From positions 58,138,102 to 58,202,101 of the forward strand of contig CAMTDV010001633.1 in assembly GCA_947069175.1 (NCBI GenBank): a DNA stretch of 64,000 nt. The letters are read 5' to 3'. Under the pieces are notes generated by a model. The model was not told the DNA's origin and searched no databases. It saw only the letters and a program-made list of their open reading frames with translations. This document shows positions 22,544-36,761 of this stretch, piece by piece. Each line of letters opens with the position of its first letter. Position 1 is the stretch's first letter. The translations under genes and the position numbers were made by a program. Origin of the DNA: Scalesia atractyloides. Its lineage: Eukaryota > Streptophyta > Magnoliopsida > Asterales > Asteraceae.

Positions 22544-25500
22544 TGTGACAATTGTGAAAAATCCCGGTAAATTTGATTGGTACAAGTCCATGGTAACCGG
22601 GCGTGATATTTATATCGTGATATTTTGTGATTATGTGTGATGATACGAATTCTGGAAAATGATACACCAACTATAATAGGAGTATATGCCAAGTAATTAC
22701 CAAAAACATTACATTGACGCTATGCGTCACCTACATGGCAAGACAAAGTCATAAATGGATAGACGTTTCTGAGAACATGTCATGGTTGACATGACTCAAT
22801 TAAGGGCCAACGATGTGAGGTTGGTGTCCTTAGTCTTTGACAATGTGTTAAACGGGAACTTAACATTTAACAGCGCATTAAACAGTCGACCATGATTATT
22901 AGGCCAACGTTAGGGCCCTTTAAGATTCCGAGTCCACGAAACATCTTAGTTACGAGCCATGGACTATGACCTAAGATTAGAAACAAATCGGAGCTCGGGC
23001 ACGCAAAACGAGGTGGTCACGCTTAGGGAAACGCGTTTGCGTTAGGAGCAATGAAAGACAAACCAAACGTGCAAGGAATGGTCAATCAAGCCTAAAAACA
23101 CTTAAACTAACCTAAAACAAGGCTTTTATGATCAAAACGTAACCGTGCTAGGTTTCGAGATGGTTATGCTCGATTTTTAAAACCGAGTCTTTTCACACTA
23201 AGAACGCGACAAACAGAGTCCGTTTCGCAAATCGGGTACGCGTCTGAGACCCGAAAACGAACCTAAACCGCCACCGAAGATAAACATTGTCTTTTAACAC
23301 GAAAAGACGAAGCACGAAAAAGCGAGGGTGGGGTAGGGGCACCCCACCTTATTATTTAAAGGTTTTTTTATTTTTTAATTATTTCTCCAAAAATTCCTTC
23401 ATCTTCTCCGAATTCTGCACATATTCTTCAAGAACACCAGCTGATCATCATCAAAACTCAACTAAATCAAGGTAATATTATAAGCTCTAAGAGGTTTTGA
23501 TAAGGTTTTCTTGATTAAACATGATTTCTAACCAAAAAACTCATTTAAATCCATGATTTTGGAAGGTTTAACCAAGTTTCTTGGCTGATTAAGAGCACCT
23601 TATGAATTCCCTGGGGTTATGTGGTAGCCAAGACCACAAAGCTTCGGGTTTGATACCCCAATCAACACCTAATCGACCAAAATCGCATAAGAAATCGATT
23701 AACCGAAAAACAATGAAACAAGGCTTGATTGACATGGGTTATGGCATGGTTGGATTGTTCTTGGTATATAGGTACTGTATGTGGCTCACGACCACTTCTG
23801 GACTCAAGAAAAACACTTGGAATCGAAGGAATCGCTATGTATATCACCCGAAACTCGAATCTAGAGTAGGCAGAATATTGTTTGGACCATACCTTGGTCT
23901 GTGGGTATTGGATTGAGCTGACATTTAGTATGGTGATGTAGGATATTGACAGGAAGGTCCACGTAAAATTTTAGAATTTTGGGAATTTTCTACGATTTTT
24001 GGTGAATTTTTTACTGTGTTACCAAATGAAATTCGGAAAAAATACCAAATTCAATAAATCACAAAATTTTACATGAACACTAAGGAACATATGGGAAAGG
24101 TTCTAGCATGTTTTGGAGTCCATTGGTTGAGTTTTGATTCGGGTTAAAAATCCGCGTTTTTATGAGTTTTCGGTAGCCGGAAACGCGCTGAAGCGAAATC
24201 GGAAAAATCCCAAATTTTTACAGAGAGTTTCTGGACATGTAAGGAAGTTCCTGAAATATTTTAGGAATTTTTGGACACCGGATGATAAAAAAATTGAATT
24301 ATTCGGGTAAATACCGTTTTACAAATGATTTATTTGAGAAGTTAAAATAGCTTTATAAATTCCCAAATTTTTTTTTTGTAATTTAGATATTTTTATTGAG
24401 TTCTAAAAATAGTTCCAGGATTTTATGAAATATGTAGATTAAATGGGATTTTTCGACTTTTAAAACGCTTATTTTAACTAAATTCGGCAGTTTACCGGGC
24501 AACGAGCCTGCCCAAACTGGGAACGGACCAAAACCTATTTTGACTATAATTGGAACATCGGGAGTATTTTGGGAGGTTCCAGGGTAAGCGGAACACTCTA
24601 GGTGTGTCCCACCATCGTTAGGGAGAATCTCTGACGGCAAGAATGGAAACTCAAATTTGGGCAACCTAAACTCCCCAAACACCCAAACTCCCTTAATGAA
24701 AAGTTAATCTTTCTTAAATCACAACACGTTGGCACTATTGGTATTCCCATACCATTATCAAAACGTGTCAAACAACCGACTTTGGCTAGCACGCGAACCG
24801 GTGCCCGGCAGCCAAATGTGAAACTAATGCTACCCTAACATCCAACACCACACCAGGATACTATATGTACAACATGGACTGAAAATACCCACTTGGACCC
24901 AAGTTATAGGCATTACCGACCTAGCGACTGATATTAGTAATTACTTGCATGATTGCTATTAAAACCGAACCAGCTTACATATACTCCTATTGCTACCTGT
25001 GATGCTACTATCCTGTGAGTTTTCACTTCCCCACTTTTAAATTGTTTTACTGTTTTCTGGGGACTTGCATGTTAAAAACTATGTTGATTACACCAAGTTG
25101 GAAGTGAGTTTCACCCGACCACTTTCAAACTGTGTTATACTGTTTTTGGAATGACTTGCATGTACAAACTATGTTAATTGCACCAACTAGTGATGATGTG
25201 AATTATCTAACACACGAACTACCTCCCCACTACAAGTGATTCGCGTAAGCCGTGGACAGTGGATAGTACTATTGGTTTGACAAACCCAGGCCACGCCCGA
25301 CAGGATGTCGGCAACAAGGTCTGCACGCGTCCTAATCTCGGTTATGTTGTTAGGCATAACTACACTGGGGCGTTGAACTGCATGTGACGCAGTTGGTGGG
25401 CCGGGAGTGTCTGGGTGACACGGTCCGGTGGGCGGCAGTGTCTGTGATGGCACGACCCGAGGCAAAAACAGTCAAGGTTTCACTTGTGTTCTCGTGTAAT

Positions 25501-25869
25501 TCCATCTGTGAGTATGACCAGTGCAATTAAACTTGTTAACACATATTGTTCCACAACAACTAAACCAGTGGAACTCACAAGTAGCGTTTAGCTGACCCTT
25601 TTTGAAACTAACATGCATTTCAGGTAACTTGAGTCTGGTGTGATCCGTGTATGTTGTTCAAGACATGATTACAGGCGAACCCTGATATAGACGCATGTGG
25701 CTTAGAAGACTTATGTGGTTCATGGGAACACTCAGTTGTAACATACATGTAGTACGTAATCAACCTTTTGTAAGTAATAAAATATAGTGTCTTTATAAAC
25801 AATGTGCTTGTAGCAGAGGTGTCTGTTGCATCCCGTATTTTTTCTTCCGCTGCAAGTCGGGGTGTGACA
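22544..25869 (+). repeat. 5' LTR of the LARD-like element (3326 bp)
   Basis: It starts TGTGACAATTGTG and ends CTGCAAGTCGGGGTGTGACA. It is closely similar to 31721-35045, with scattered substitutions and small indels. A likely leader near 23390-23475 (cttcatcttctccgaattc then aagaacaccagctgatc) follows a TATTATTTAAAGG promoter-like stretch at 23349. A promoter there is an inference. A 23602-23916 reading frame lies inside but shows no known domain and is not called. Confidence 0.9.
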
Positions 25870-28800
25870 GAAGATGGTATCAGAGCCATTGGTTATAGGG
25901 AATTAGGTGCCTTTAAGGAAACCTAGACTATAACTATAGGCTCAGACTTGAGTGGACATCATTGGAAAAATAAAGCTCTACTCAAGGTCGTTAGTGAACC
26001 CTGTAAAGTATCCTATTTGCAAGTACCAGGATGGCCTTGTGGGGCAAGTGGGTTAATATGGTCCGGAACGTAATAACAGACTTGCTCATACGAGGCAGTG
26101 TTGGGAAAGCCGCGGTAATAAGCACACTTAAATACATGGAATGATACATACGTGTACCAAGGTTATAGTGTGTGAATGTTTGTGCGTGAATTGATACATG
26201 AATTGGGATTGGTGGATAATACGTTACCACATATGCCTTCCGGATAGGTAGAAAACCGACATTACAGTCCATTCTACATTCCCACTGACCACATATTTAA
26301 TATACACGAGAGTTGGATTCCTATCACTCATACAATTGTTATGTATACCTGATGATGTAAGAACTCAAGTATTTATTATGATGCGATTTCACCAACTCTA
26401 TCCTTATATTACTATAACGACGAGTATATACCAGACTGAGACTTCAATACGAACATAGATACCCAAAGAACATGCAAGTCGTTCAGATAGACTGGGAGTA
26501 TGTGTATGCATCTTTATTCCACTTCTCGTTGCTTCACATTCGATTGTTATACAATCACAGAGTTCAAACATTTTACGAAACTTTTCATCCTTAAATCCAT
26601 GATTCATTTGATTGTCCGCTGGATTCCTCTTTTGCTTACAATATAGGCTTTGGTTTTCACGTCATGTGATACTATGATACTCAGTGGTATTCCTTAGCAC
26701 ATGTTTCGATATATGTTATACCTAAATATGACGATCTATGGGCTATGGAGATGTCATGGAATGTGTGAATAAGTTACCTTCCCGTTGTCATTCGATTCCA
26801 TGGGATATAAATTTGGTGATGGTACAGATTCCTTTGAAATGCTTTGCGTTGTGGAACATCATTTCGTGTGACCATCGGTTACATTGTGTTTTATTATGAT
26901 TATTGATTGTTTCGGATTTCAGTTGGCTAGTCGCGAAAAGCAATATTAGGCCGAATATTTTGGTGAACGGAACATTGAATAGGTATATGGGTGTGGTGGA
27001 TACGATGCGGTACTTCCTATATATAAACACCCGGCTACATGATCAAGGTACCGTTACTCAGGGCAGACGGGCTTCAAGTTGCGATTTGTTCGGTTATGTT
27101 TTGGGCAATGCGTGTGTGGGACTTTGACCCTGTTTGATGCGATAGATGATGCCATAGTTGTCATAACCACAATATCTATATATGTTCGCGGTGATTTTAA
27201 ATGAAAGGTAGTTTGGGTCAACATATAACGACCCTTGGGGTTAATCCTGGGAAGGTCCTTCTTAGAATATGTAGTATGACTTTATAGGGGTACTACACCT
27301 CGGTAGTACTCTGTACTGCACCATTTGGGTATAGCCGGTGATAGCTTACCCACATCGATTACCCAATGATTAATTCGGGATGAGTAACAATGTTCTGTCT
27401 TTGGTAAGACAATTCAGCGTAATTTATTTCTTTTAGCGGGATTTACTAGAACGTACAGCCATATATTCGAAATCATTACATTACGACAAACCAACTATAC
27501 TTATGTCACCGACCGTCGTCTAGGAAGCTATTCGGTCGAAGCATATATTTCCTTTACTAGCTATTGTTCGTAAGTGATATAATCTCTAATTCTTAGTAAG
27601 GACGCGTAATTAGCATCGGTGTTGGTAACCCAAGGGGATTTAGGGGTAACACATAAATGGAGACTCTTATTTGATGTAATCAAAGTTTGGCAAGGAGTTG
27701 TGTGGATGCGGATCTGATGGTAAAAGACTTGTGGAGGTGAGAATAATTTTGCCTATATTCCTCGTAACCGTTAATACTTCGTATTAACAGGACACTCACA
27801 TGCATACGTTTATTTATAAATATACAACATTAACCGCGGTCCAATCCAAGTGTCAATTTGGTAAATTTCGGTTGAGGGTGACGTAACCCCGATGCGAAGT
27901 AAGAAAACTATAATCATGAAGTAATCCGACTCACTACTTCAAATCAATTCAATTCTCCTTACTAACACTATTGGAAAGTGTTAAGGTCCGGTACCTATAA
28001 AATACTAATTTGATACGCCCTATAGATTTAGTTCAAATTAATCCAAAATAAATCCCCAGAACTCGAAGAAGTAGTGAATGAACGGTACGAAGGACTGTAA
28101 CGAAGCTACCTTTTTAATGCATGACTAGGAAATAAAATGATAAAAAGCGATTTTTTTTCATCAGACGATTATTTTAATTATATATATAGATCCAAGTCAA
28201 AGGACGGTATTTAAAAGAATTGTACAAATTTTTATATACCAAACGATCCCTTGTTTTCAGCCTCACATAACTTAGTGAAAATATGTTCTAATGAAAGACG
28301 AGATCGCCTTCGAGTAGTATTCGAGTACCGTAATACGATGATTAATCTATGTGACAACTCTTATTTACATCTTCAAACTCTAGACTACACGGGGTCCTGA
28401 CCTGGATTCTTTTGGTAACTCCGAGATACTAAGTCTTGAATCAATATCACCCGTATGAGGGCGGTGCATTCATGCTAGAAATCGCATAAAGGGATACATG
28501 GTTCTTTGATTCCTTTTGATTAAGGCTTTTCACGTCACGATACCTACTACGGCCGTGCGAGTGGTCCTGAGTAGGGACCAACTCAGATACTTGTATGCCT
28601 ATAAGACTATTGACTCCTCGACGCTACGATAATAATACCTGGAGAATACCATACGTCTCCTCCTCTTCCTTGAAACACCCGAGGAGTCCAAATTTTATAC
28701 ATAATGAATTCACGATTCATAGGGGATGATCGAAATTCCCTTCGGGCCATTGTAAAGGTGTTATTTGGTAGTGGTCTCCTACATGAGTAGGAGAAGGATG

Positions 28801-31684
28801 CATGAGATACACTGACTTTCATTCGTCGATTGGACACAAAGTGAACGATACCCTACGCTTGTGAGTAACCAAGAGTATGCGTTAAACGTTGTTGCTTGTC
28901 CTCGTGAGTATACGAGAAATAAATTCTTTAGACCAGGGGAGTATTGTTAAACCACCCCTCGTCTTCCTTCGAATGGTTGGTACCTTCAATTGATTTCAGT
29001 TTGATCGATTTAAATAAGTATTCGTAAAATACGATGCTACCAAGAAACCCGATTCTTCGTATTTTCGAGTGACGAAAATTCTTGTGTTACCGATAGAAAT
29101 AAGAACGGGAGAAATATTAAGTATAATATTGTATATATACATATATACCTGGGTATTCATACCACGAGTGAAATTCACGATCGTGGGGATGATTGTCGAA
29201 AGCTGTGCGCTATCATGTACGCGATATCCGACTCGGTCATTTGTGGTGAGCGCTTCGGCGCTATTATATTATAAACAATATATATATACATGTATTAAAG
29301 TCACATATTCAATTCTCCCATATTACACAATTTTGTCGCACGCATGAGTCCAAAACATGTATAACCAACATCATTATCATGTATATAATGATATCCGTCA
29401 TCATACAACTGTTAAAATTTGCACTTAGACTTAACCCAAAAGGGCCACTGCTTAAATGCACGGTCAGAACATGTCACTAGAGTGACGTATATACGCCATA
29501 CTATGAAAAGCACGAACTACCCTGCATGAAGGAACACGGTCAAAACCAAATTCTCTTTGAAATAGGAGTAGTCATGAGTCGTCCGAATATCGTAATTGGT
29601 GTCTATTGTGCGCTGAACCCACCTGGGGAATGCTAAACCAGAAATCTAGTAGTCCCAATCATTCCAGATGAAGGGACTAGTGAATCTTCCGAATACTTCC
29701 CTTGGATATCATGCCCATCCAGAGGGGAATTCCTTTGATAAACACGTATTATATACATAAAAGAGGAATAAGACTTTGACGCGACAACTAATTCTCTTCA
29801 AATCTGGAGAGTTACTTAACACACGCTACGAATTGTTAATACCTAGATGAGCGCTACCAAGTCAAACTAAATGACTAATGTGTAAATCTGTGCTTGGTTG
29901 GATGCACCAACTGGCTGTGAAATGGCATTCATAACCTTTATTCATATCCTAGCCGTCAGAGTGGTAGACTCACTTCGATTGATTACGATTTTCATTCAGC
30001 CTTCTTGAAGCCGCTTCTGTTATTTTCGGAGGTTGCCAAACGATTATGAATCTATGTTACGACACTTCCTAGCAGCCCGTATTCCTTCCCTGTCCTATTG
30101 GGAAACATAACTGATAAATCCTAAGACAAAGGGTCGAGAAACTCAACGACCCTAGTCTTGACCAACTCGAGGGTCGGATCTTCTTTTCTTGTTCACATTA
30201 TTACGAATATGAGACTAACGGGAAAAATCAGATGCAGTGGTCAACTGTCCCTATCGGACTAGGGTGACTTTGGATTCGGGCTTTGGCCCATGGTTTCATA
30301 AAACCACACGAATTTCTCAATCTAAACCAGGATGGTTTGGCATGAACGAACTCGAAGAAACCCTTACGTTTAATCGGTGATTCAAATGGCGGAGGTGCCA
30401 AGAATGGGAAGGCATTATATCTTTTTATACTCATATACAGTTCAGATCATACCAAGTCCGAATTTGACTCGAAAAACCACGAGACCGAGACGGTCAAGTG
30501 GTGATTAATCACCTTGTGACTAGTATGGGCTATATTCGCCTATGCATTAGGTAATCTTTCAAGAACATGATGGGAAATGATTACTTCTCATATTTCCATT
30601 AACGATATCCTTATGAAACGTTAAGTCAAGTGTGGCTATGTTCCTACCCTGCGAGGGGAACTCCGTTGAAGGGGAATCTTGATTCGATGACTCGTTATTT
30701 AGTCATCTTTTACAGAATCACCTCTACGTCTACGGTCAATTCTGGTCCCATAAGTAGGGGCATCATGGTGATGCTTGTGACCATTAGACACTCATCACGC
30801 CTTAAATATTTCCACTTGATATAGTAGCATTCTACAGATGGTGCTACTTTTATTAAAGCCGCATCGGGTACACACTCTACAATTCCCGGTATATGGGAAT
30901 TTTTATACGATTATCTCCCGGAGAATCACATCGATGTTATCGAAGCTGCTAAGTTATTTCCTTCTGGAGAAGACATAAACAGTGAACCAATGCTGGAGCC
31001 AAGCTCCCGAAACTTAACACAAACTGGAAACATTATTGTATAAATTTCATATACTTACGACGTGACCAGACTACTGGTGAGTAGTGCGAGCACACCACTG
31101 AGGTAAGTGTGCAGATTCGTTATTACTCATGTACATGCTCGCCTTATGGCAGCCTTAGGCTCCTAAAAGCCTTTTTCTTTCTTATTCTCTACCATAGAGC
31201 AGGGACTCTCGTGGTCGGTTAGTATTAGCCGAAGATATTCACGTACACGACAACAAGGGATGATTGTATCACACCACTCGGTGAGACCAAATTTATTCCC
31301 TTAACAAAAACATGCGGAGCATGATGCGCACCATTGCGACATTCGCAACGAACCCTGGGAGGGTATCCATACTCCTCCCCTATAGGTGGTGTTCAATAAC
31401 TATTAAACGAAATTGTAAATGAAACTTATGGTGTATGAATTGTGAAGATAATGAATGCGAAGAAAACGTAATAATTGCAGTTATCTGCAAACTGAATACG
31501 AGACTCCTATTCTACTGTGAGTCCAACAACACTCTCACTTTCAGAATGGAAGTAATGACAAACGTTACTCTAACAATACGTAGGAATTGTGGATGGACAA
31601 ATTACCCAGCTACTATGTAACACAATTATCATCCCGTACGATGATGATACTAAACGAAAAGTGAAAACATACTTGTCTGTCGAA
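25870..31684 (+). other. Internal region of the LARD-like element, no coding sequence seen
   Basis: This is 5.8 kb starting with the primer-binding site and the leader block ttatagggaattaggtgcc. I looked for gag (capsid, CCHC), the protease triad, F/YxDD, RNase H and integrase motifs in the available translations on both strands and found none. The open frames are all under about 95 codons and unconvincing. A purine tract is not present at the right end. It may be a non-coding large-derivative core, or heavily decayed coding DNA. Confidence 0.65.
25875..25888 (+). other. Primer-binding site (tRNA-iMet type) of the LARD-like element
   Basis: TGGTATCAGAGCCA lies five bases after the LTR end at 25869. 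It is the standard plant retrotransposon site complementary to the initiator methionine tRNA 3' end, and it is perfectly kept. Confidence 0.93.
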
Positions 31685-31720
31685 ATTAATGCTTTTATAT
31701 TCAAGTTTTCTCTTGTGTAG
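31685..31720 (+). repeat. Third copy of the Athila target-site flank
   Basis: Thirty-odd bases ending atattcaagttttctcttgtgtag match the sequence at 22137-22172 and the sequence just left of the first LTR. In a simple insertion this position should hold the end of the internal region. Confidence 0.9.
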
Positions 31721-34700
31721 TGTGACAATTGTGAAAAATCCCGGTAAACTTTGATTGGTACAAGTCTGTGGTAACCGGACGTGATATGTATATCGTGATA
31801 TTGTTGTGATTATGTGTGATGATATAAATTCTGGAAAATGATACACCAACTATAATAGGAGTATATGCCAAGTAATTACCAAAAACATTACATTGACGCT
31901 ATGCTCACCTACATGGCAAGAAAAAGTCGTGAATGGATTGACGATTCTGAGAACATGTCATGGTTGACATGACACTATTAAGGGCCAACGATGTGAGGTT
32001 GGTGTCCTTAGTCTTTGACAACGTGTAAAACGGGAACTTAACGTTTAACAGCGCATTAAACAGTCGACCATGATTATTAGGCCAACGTGAGGGCCCTTTA
32101 AGATTCCGAGTCCACGAAACATCTTAGTTACGAGCCATGGACTATGACCTAAGATTAGAAACAAATCAGAGCTCGGGCACACAAAACGAGGCGGTCCCGC
32201 TTAGGGAAACGCGTTTGCGTTAGGAGCAATGAAAGACAAACCAAACATGCAAGGAATGGTCAATCAAGCCTAAAAACACTTAAACTAACCTAAAACAAGG
32301 CTTTTATGATTAAAACGTAACCGTGCTCGGGTTTCGAGACGGTTATGCTTGATTTTTAAAACCGAGTCTTTTCACACTAAGAACGCGAAAAACGGAGTTC
32401 GTTTCGCAAATCGGGTACGCGTCTGAGACCCGAAAATGAACCTAAACCGCCACCAAAGATAAACATCATCTTTTAACACGAAAAGACGAAGCACGACAAA
32501 GCCAGGGTGGGGTAGGGGCACCCAACCTTATTATATAAAGGTTTTTCTTTATTTTTTTATTATTTCTCCAAAAATTCCTTCATCTTCTCCAAATTCTGCA
32601 CATATTCTTAAAGAACACCAGCTGATCATCATCAAAACTCAACTAAATCAAGGTAATTTTATAAGCTCTAAGAGGTTTTGATAAGGTTTTCTTGATTAAA
32701 CATGATTTCTAATAAAAAAAACTCATTTAAATCCATGATTTTGGAAGGTTTAACCAAGTTTCTTGGCTGAATAAGAGCACCTTATGAATTCCCTGGTGTT
32801 ATGTGGTAGCCAAGACCACAAAACTTCAGGTTTTGATACCCTAATCAATACCTAATCGACTAAAATCGCATAAGAAATCGATTAACCGAAAAACAATGAA
32901 ACAAGGCTTGATTGAAATGGGTTATGGCATGGTTGGATTGTTCTTAGTATATAGGTACTGTATGTGGCTCACAACCACTTCTGGACTCAAGAAAAACACT
33001 TGGAATCGAAGGAATCGCTAGGTATATCACCCGAAACTCGAATCTAGAGTAGGCAGAATATTGTTTGGACCATACTTTGGTCCGTGGGTATTGGATTGAG
33101 CCACAATTTGGTATGGTGATGTAGGACATTTACAGGAAGGTCCATGTAAAATTTTAGAATTTTTGGAATTTTCTACGATTTTTAGTGAATTGTTGACTGT
33201 TTTATCAAATGAAATTCGTAAAAATACCAAACAAATTCAATAAATCACCAAATTTTATATGAACACTAAGGAACATTTGGGAAAGGTTCTGGGAAGTTTT
33301 GGAGTCCATTGGTTGAGTTTTGATTTGGGTTAAAAATCCGTGTTTGTATGCGTTTTCGGTAGCCCGGAAACGCATTGAAGCGAAATCGGAAAAATCCCAA
33401 ATTTTTACAGAGAGTTTCTAGACATGTAAGGAAGTTCCTAAAATATTTTGGGAACTTTTGGACATCGGGTGATAAAAAAATGAATTATTCGGTTAAATAC
33501 AGTTTTACAAATGATTTATTTGAGAAGTTAAAATAGCTTTATAAATTCACAAAAAACTATTTTTAGAATTTATATACTTTTACTGAGTTCTAAAAAAATT
33601 CCAGGATTTTATGAAATATGTAGATTAAATGGGATTTTTCGACTTTTAAAACGCTTATTTTAACTAAATTCGGCAGTTCACCGAGCAACGAACCTGCCAA
33701 AACTGGAACAGACCAAAACCTATTTTGACTATAATTGGAACACCGGAAGTATTTTGGGATGTTCCAGGGTAAGCGGAACACTCTGGGTGTGTCCCACCAC
33801 CGTTCGGGAGAATCCTTGATGGCGAGAATGGAAACTCAAATTTGGGCAACCTAAACTCCCCAAACTCACTTAATGAAAAGTTAATCTTTCTTAAATCACA
33901 ACACGTTGGCACTATTGGTATTCCCGTACCATTATCCAAATGTGTCAAACAACCGACTTTGGCTAGCTCGCGAACCGGTGCCCGGCAGCCAAATGTGAAA
34001 CTAATCCTACCCTAACATCCATCACCACACCAGGATACTATAAGTACAACAAGGACTGAAAATACCCACTTGGATCCAAGTTATAGGCATTACCGACCTA
34101 GCGACTGATATTAGTAATTACTTGCATGATTGCTATTAAACCCGAACCAGCTTGCATATACTCCTATTGCTACCTGTGATGCTACTATCCTGTGAGTTTT
34201 CACTTCCCCACTTTTAAATTGTTTTACTGTTTTCTGGGGACTTGCATGTTAAAAACTGTGTTGATTACACCAAGTTGGGAGTGAGTTTCACCCCACCACT
34301 TTCAAACTGTGTTATACTGTTTTTGGAATGACTTGCATGTACAAACTATGTTAATTGCACCAACTTGTGATGATGTGAATTATCTAACACACGAACTACA
34401 TCCCCACTATAAGTGATTAGCATAAGCCGTGGACAGTGGATAGTACTATTGGTTTGACAAACCCAGGCCGCGCTCGAAAAGATGTCGGCAACATGGTCTG
34501 CACGCGTCCTAATCTAGGTAATGTTGTTAGGCATAACTACACTGGGGCGTTGAACTGCACGTGACGCAGTTGGTGGGCCGGGAGTGTCTGGGTGACACGG
34601 TCCGGTGGGCGGCAGTGTCTGTGATGGCACGGCCCGAGGCAAAAACAGTCAAAGTTTCACTTGTGTTCTCGTGTAATTCCATCTGTGACTATCACCAGTG

Positions 34701-35045
34701 CAATTAAATTTGTTAACACATATTGTTCCACAACAACTAAACCAGTGGAACTCACCAGCACCGTTTAGCTGACCCTTTTTAAAACTAACATGAATTTCAG
34801 GTAACTTGAGACTGGTGTGATCCGTATATGTTGTTCAAGACATGATTACAGGCGAACCCTGATTTAGACGCATGTGGCTTAGAAGACTTATGTGGTTCAG
34901 GGAACACGCAGTTGTAACATACATGTAGTATGTAATCAACCTTTTGTAAGTAATAAAATATAGTGTCTTTATAAACAATGTGCTTGTAGCAGAGGTGTCT
35001 GTTGCATCCCGTATTTTTTCGTCTGCTGCAAGTCGGGGTGTGACA
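31721..35045 (+). repeat. 3' LTR of the LARD-like element (3325 bp)
   Basis: It has the same ends and block order as the 5' LTR. It is followed by TGTAAGAATAAGATACACTC, the continuation of the Athila target. With TGTAG on its left (31716-31720) and TGTAA on its right, this LTR taken alone also looks like a solo LTR with target duplication. Confidence 0.9.
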
Positions 35046-36761
35046 TGTAAGAATAAGATACACTCAAAAGAGGATTGGAGCAAGCCAAAGGACGTTGAAC
35101 CAAAGCCCCATGCACGTAGACCGAAATCCCCCCGACTCGAAATCTTAATTACAGTAAGTTTAGTACGGTGTCATGTAAGGTAAACACGCCATCTTGTCTC
35201 TACCCTACTAAAAAAATTGTTTCTGGACCTGCCACACTGGGACGTGTCGCTTAGGAACGCCCCTGTGCCCGTATTATGGAAAATTTTCCAATACTGGCAC
35301 TTTTTACACGGGGCTGTGTCTGCCTAACACGCCCCCATGTTTGCCTTCTGGACAACCACGTTACTCGCACTTTTTACACGAGGTTGTGCCTACCTCACAC
35401 AAACCTTGTGTTCAGTAGCTAATTCTAAAAATTTTATTGTTTTAACCCGCAATTACACATTTAATCAAATTTAACTCATTTTGAACACATTGAGGACAAT
35501 GTGAAATTTAAGTGTGTGGGGAGAACTTGCATTGTTTGTCCTAAAACAAGCGTTACACAAAACTCCACTTGGAACCGCTAAAACACCCCAAATCTTTTTT
35601 TTTAAACATAATTTTTATTTTTCTTTTATTTGTCTTGTTTTAGTTTAAGTTAGGAAGCGAGTTCTAAATTTTTTTGTTTTTACAAGTTTACAACCGATAG
35701 CATCGTGATAAAAAACCATATAAGAAAAATTTGTAAAAGGGCATGACAATCTTTTTAGAATTTGATTGTATCTACTTTTTCACACTTTTACCCTTTTTTT
35801 CCCCACAAATTGAGAGTTTTGAACCTTTACCGAGCATTCAATATTATATTATTACTAAATGCTCACTTTTCATTTCTTGTGTGATAGCCCGTATGGTTCT
35901 TACAAATCTAGAACTTGACAAGACAATACATTCCCGGTCCTTACCAACTAATACAAGTAAGTAAATGATTGAGGCCTAGGACTATAAACCCTTTTGTTTC
36001 AACCTTATTTTTCTTTTTATCTCCCCACCAAAAGCAAAAGTCCCTTAGTTAACCCCTTTGAGCCTAAAACCTTTCGTTTCAAAACCCATAAAATAAAAAA
36101 ACTTTCAACAATCACCCATCACCCTTAGTAAAAAAAATTTGGATATTTTGAAATATAAAAATGTAACCTAGTTATCTTGTAAACAAATCTTTTGGTTGCT
36201 TGAAATAAGTTAAGCAAGTTCAAAAAATTCATTGCTTACAATCTTTAGTTTGTGTCTAGGTCACAAATAACAATATTTCAAAAGAAACCCGATATTTTTA
36301 CGCATTTAGCCACTTTCAAATAAAAATCCCTACCCTTAACCAAAACCAACCATTTTTAAAGTCCTCTTGATATTCACAAGGATTATGTCAAAAAGAAGGA
36401 GGTTTGATTACTTGTCAAGCATATAGTAGGAGTAAGTTTCACACCGGGACCGAGTGTTTCACTTATACATTTTCATTCGAATGTTGAGTGATCACTTGTG
36501 AGGTGTGTGAAATTGTATGTAGCTTAGTAAAATTTTAAAAAGGCATGTTATGCCTAAAATATATTTTTCTTAAAAAGAGTTCTAAATAAATCATGTTGAA
36601 TAGGATTGTAAATAAAATAGAAACAAGAATAAAAAGAACTTGGATCCCGACACTCAAAAACAAGACCCAAAAACTTCTTATCTACCTATTACATTTAGGT
36701 ATGTAAGCATTATTAAAGAGTTTTGCTTGAGGACAACCAAAGATTCAAGTGTGGGGGTATT
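35046..36761 (+). other. Athila-like 3' non-coding region and polypurine tracts
   Basis: This continues the Athila internal DNA after the nested element. It has several imperfect CACGGGGCCGTG-type dyads near 35238-35405. A block ttgaggacaatgtgaaattt followed by aagtgtgtggggagaac (about 35489-35527) is typical of Athila 3' regions. The block gcttgaggacaaccaaag followed by attcaagtgtgggggtat (36725-36760) directly precedes the LTR and contains the purine-rich primer GTGGGGGTA. Reading frames such as 35743-35964 and 36640-36909 show no known domain, so I call no gene. Confidence 0.7.

Larger units (their letters stand above)
22544..35045 (+). mobile_element. LARD-like non-autonomous LTR element nested in the Athila-like element
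   Basis: Two highly similar 3.3-kb LTRs (22544-25869 and 31721-35045), both TGTGACAATTG...GGGTGTGACA, enclose 5.8 kb of internal DNA. A tRNA-iMet type primer-binding site follows the first LTR. The outer flanks TGTAG (22539-22543) and TGTAA (35046-35050) fit a 5-bp target duplication with one later change. The internal region has no reading frame above about 95 codons and no recognisable retroviral motif. The second LTR is preceded by target-site DNA rather than by a purine tract, which is unusual. Confidence 0.8.

Noticed and set aside
23602..23916. 104-codon + strand frame in the LARD-like LTR
   Set aside because: It is not open in the other LTR copy (32790-33100), has no recognised domain, and lies in LTR sequence.
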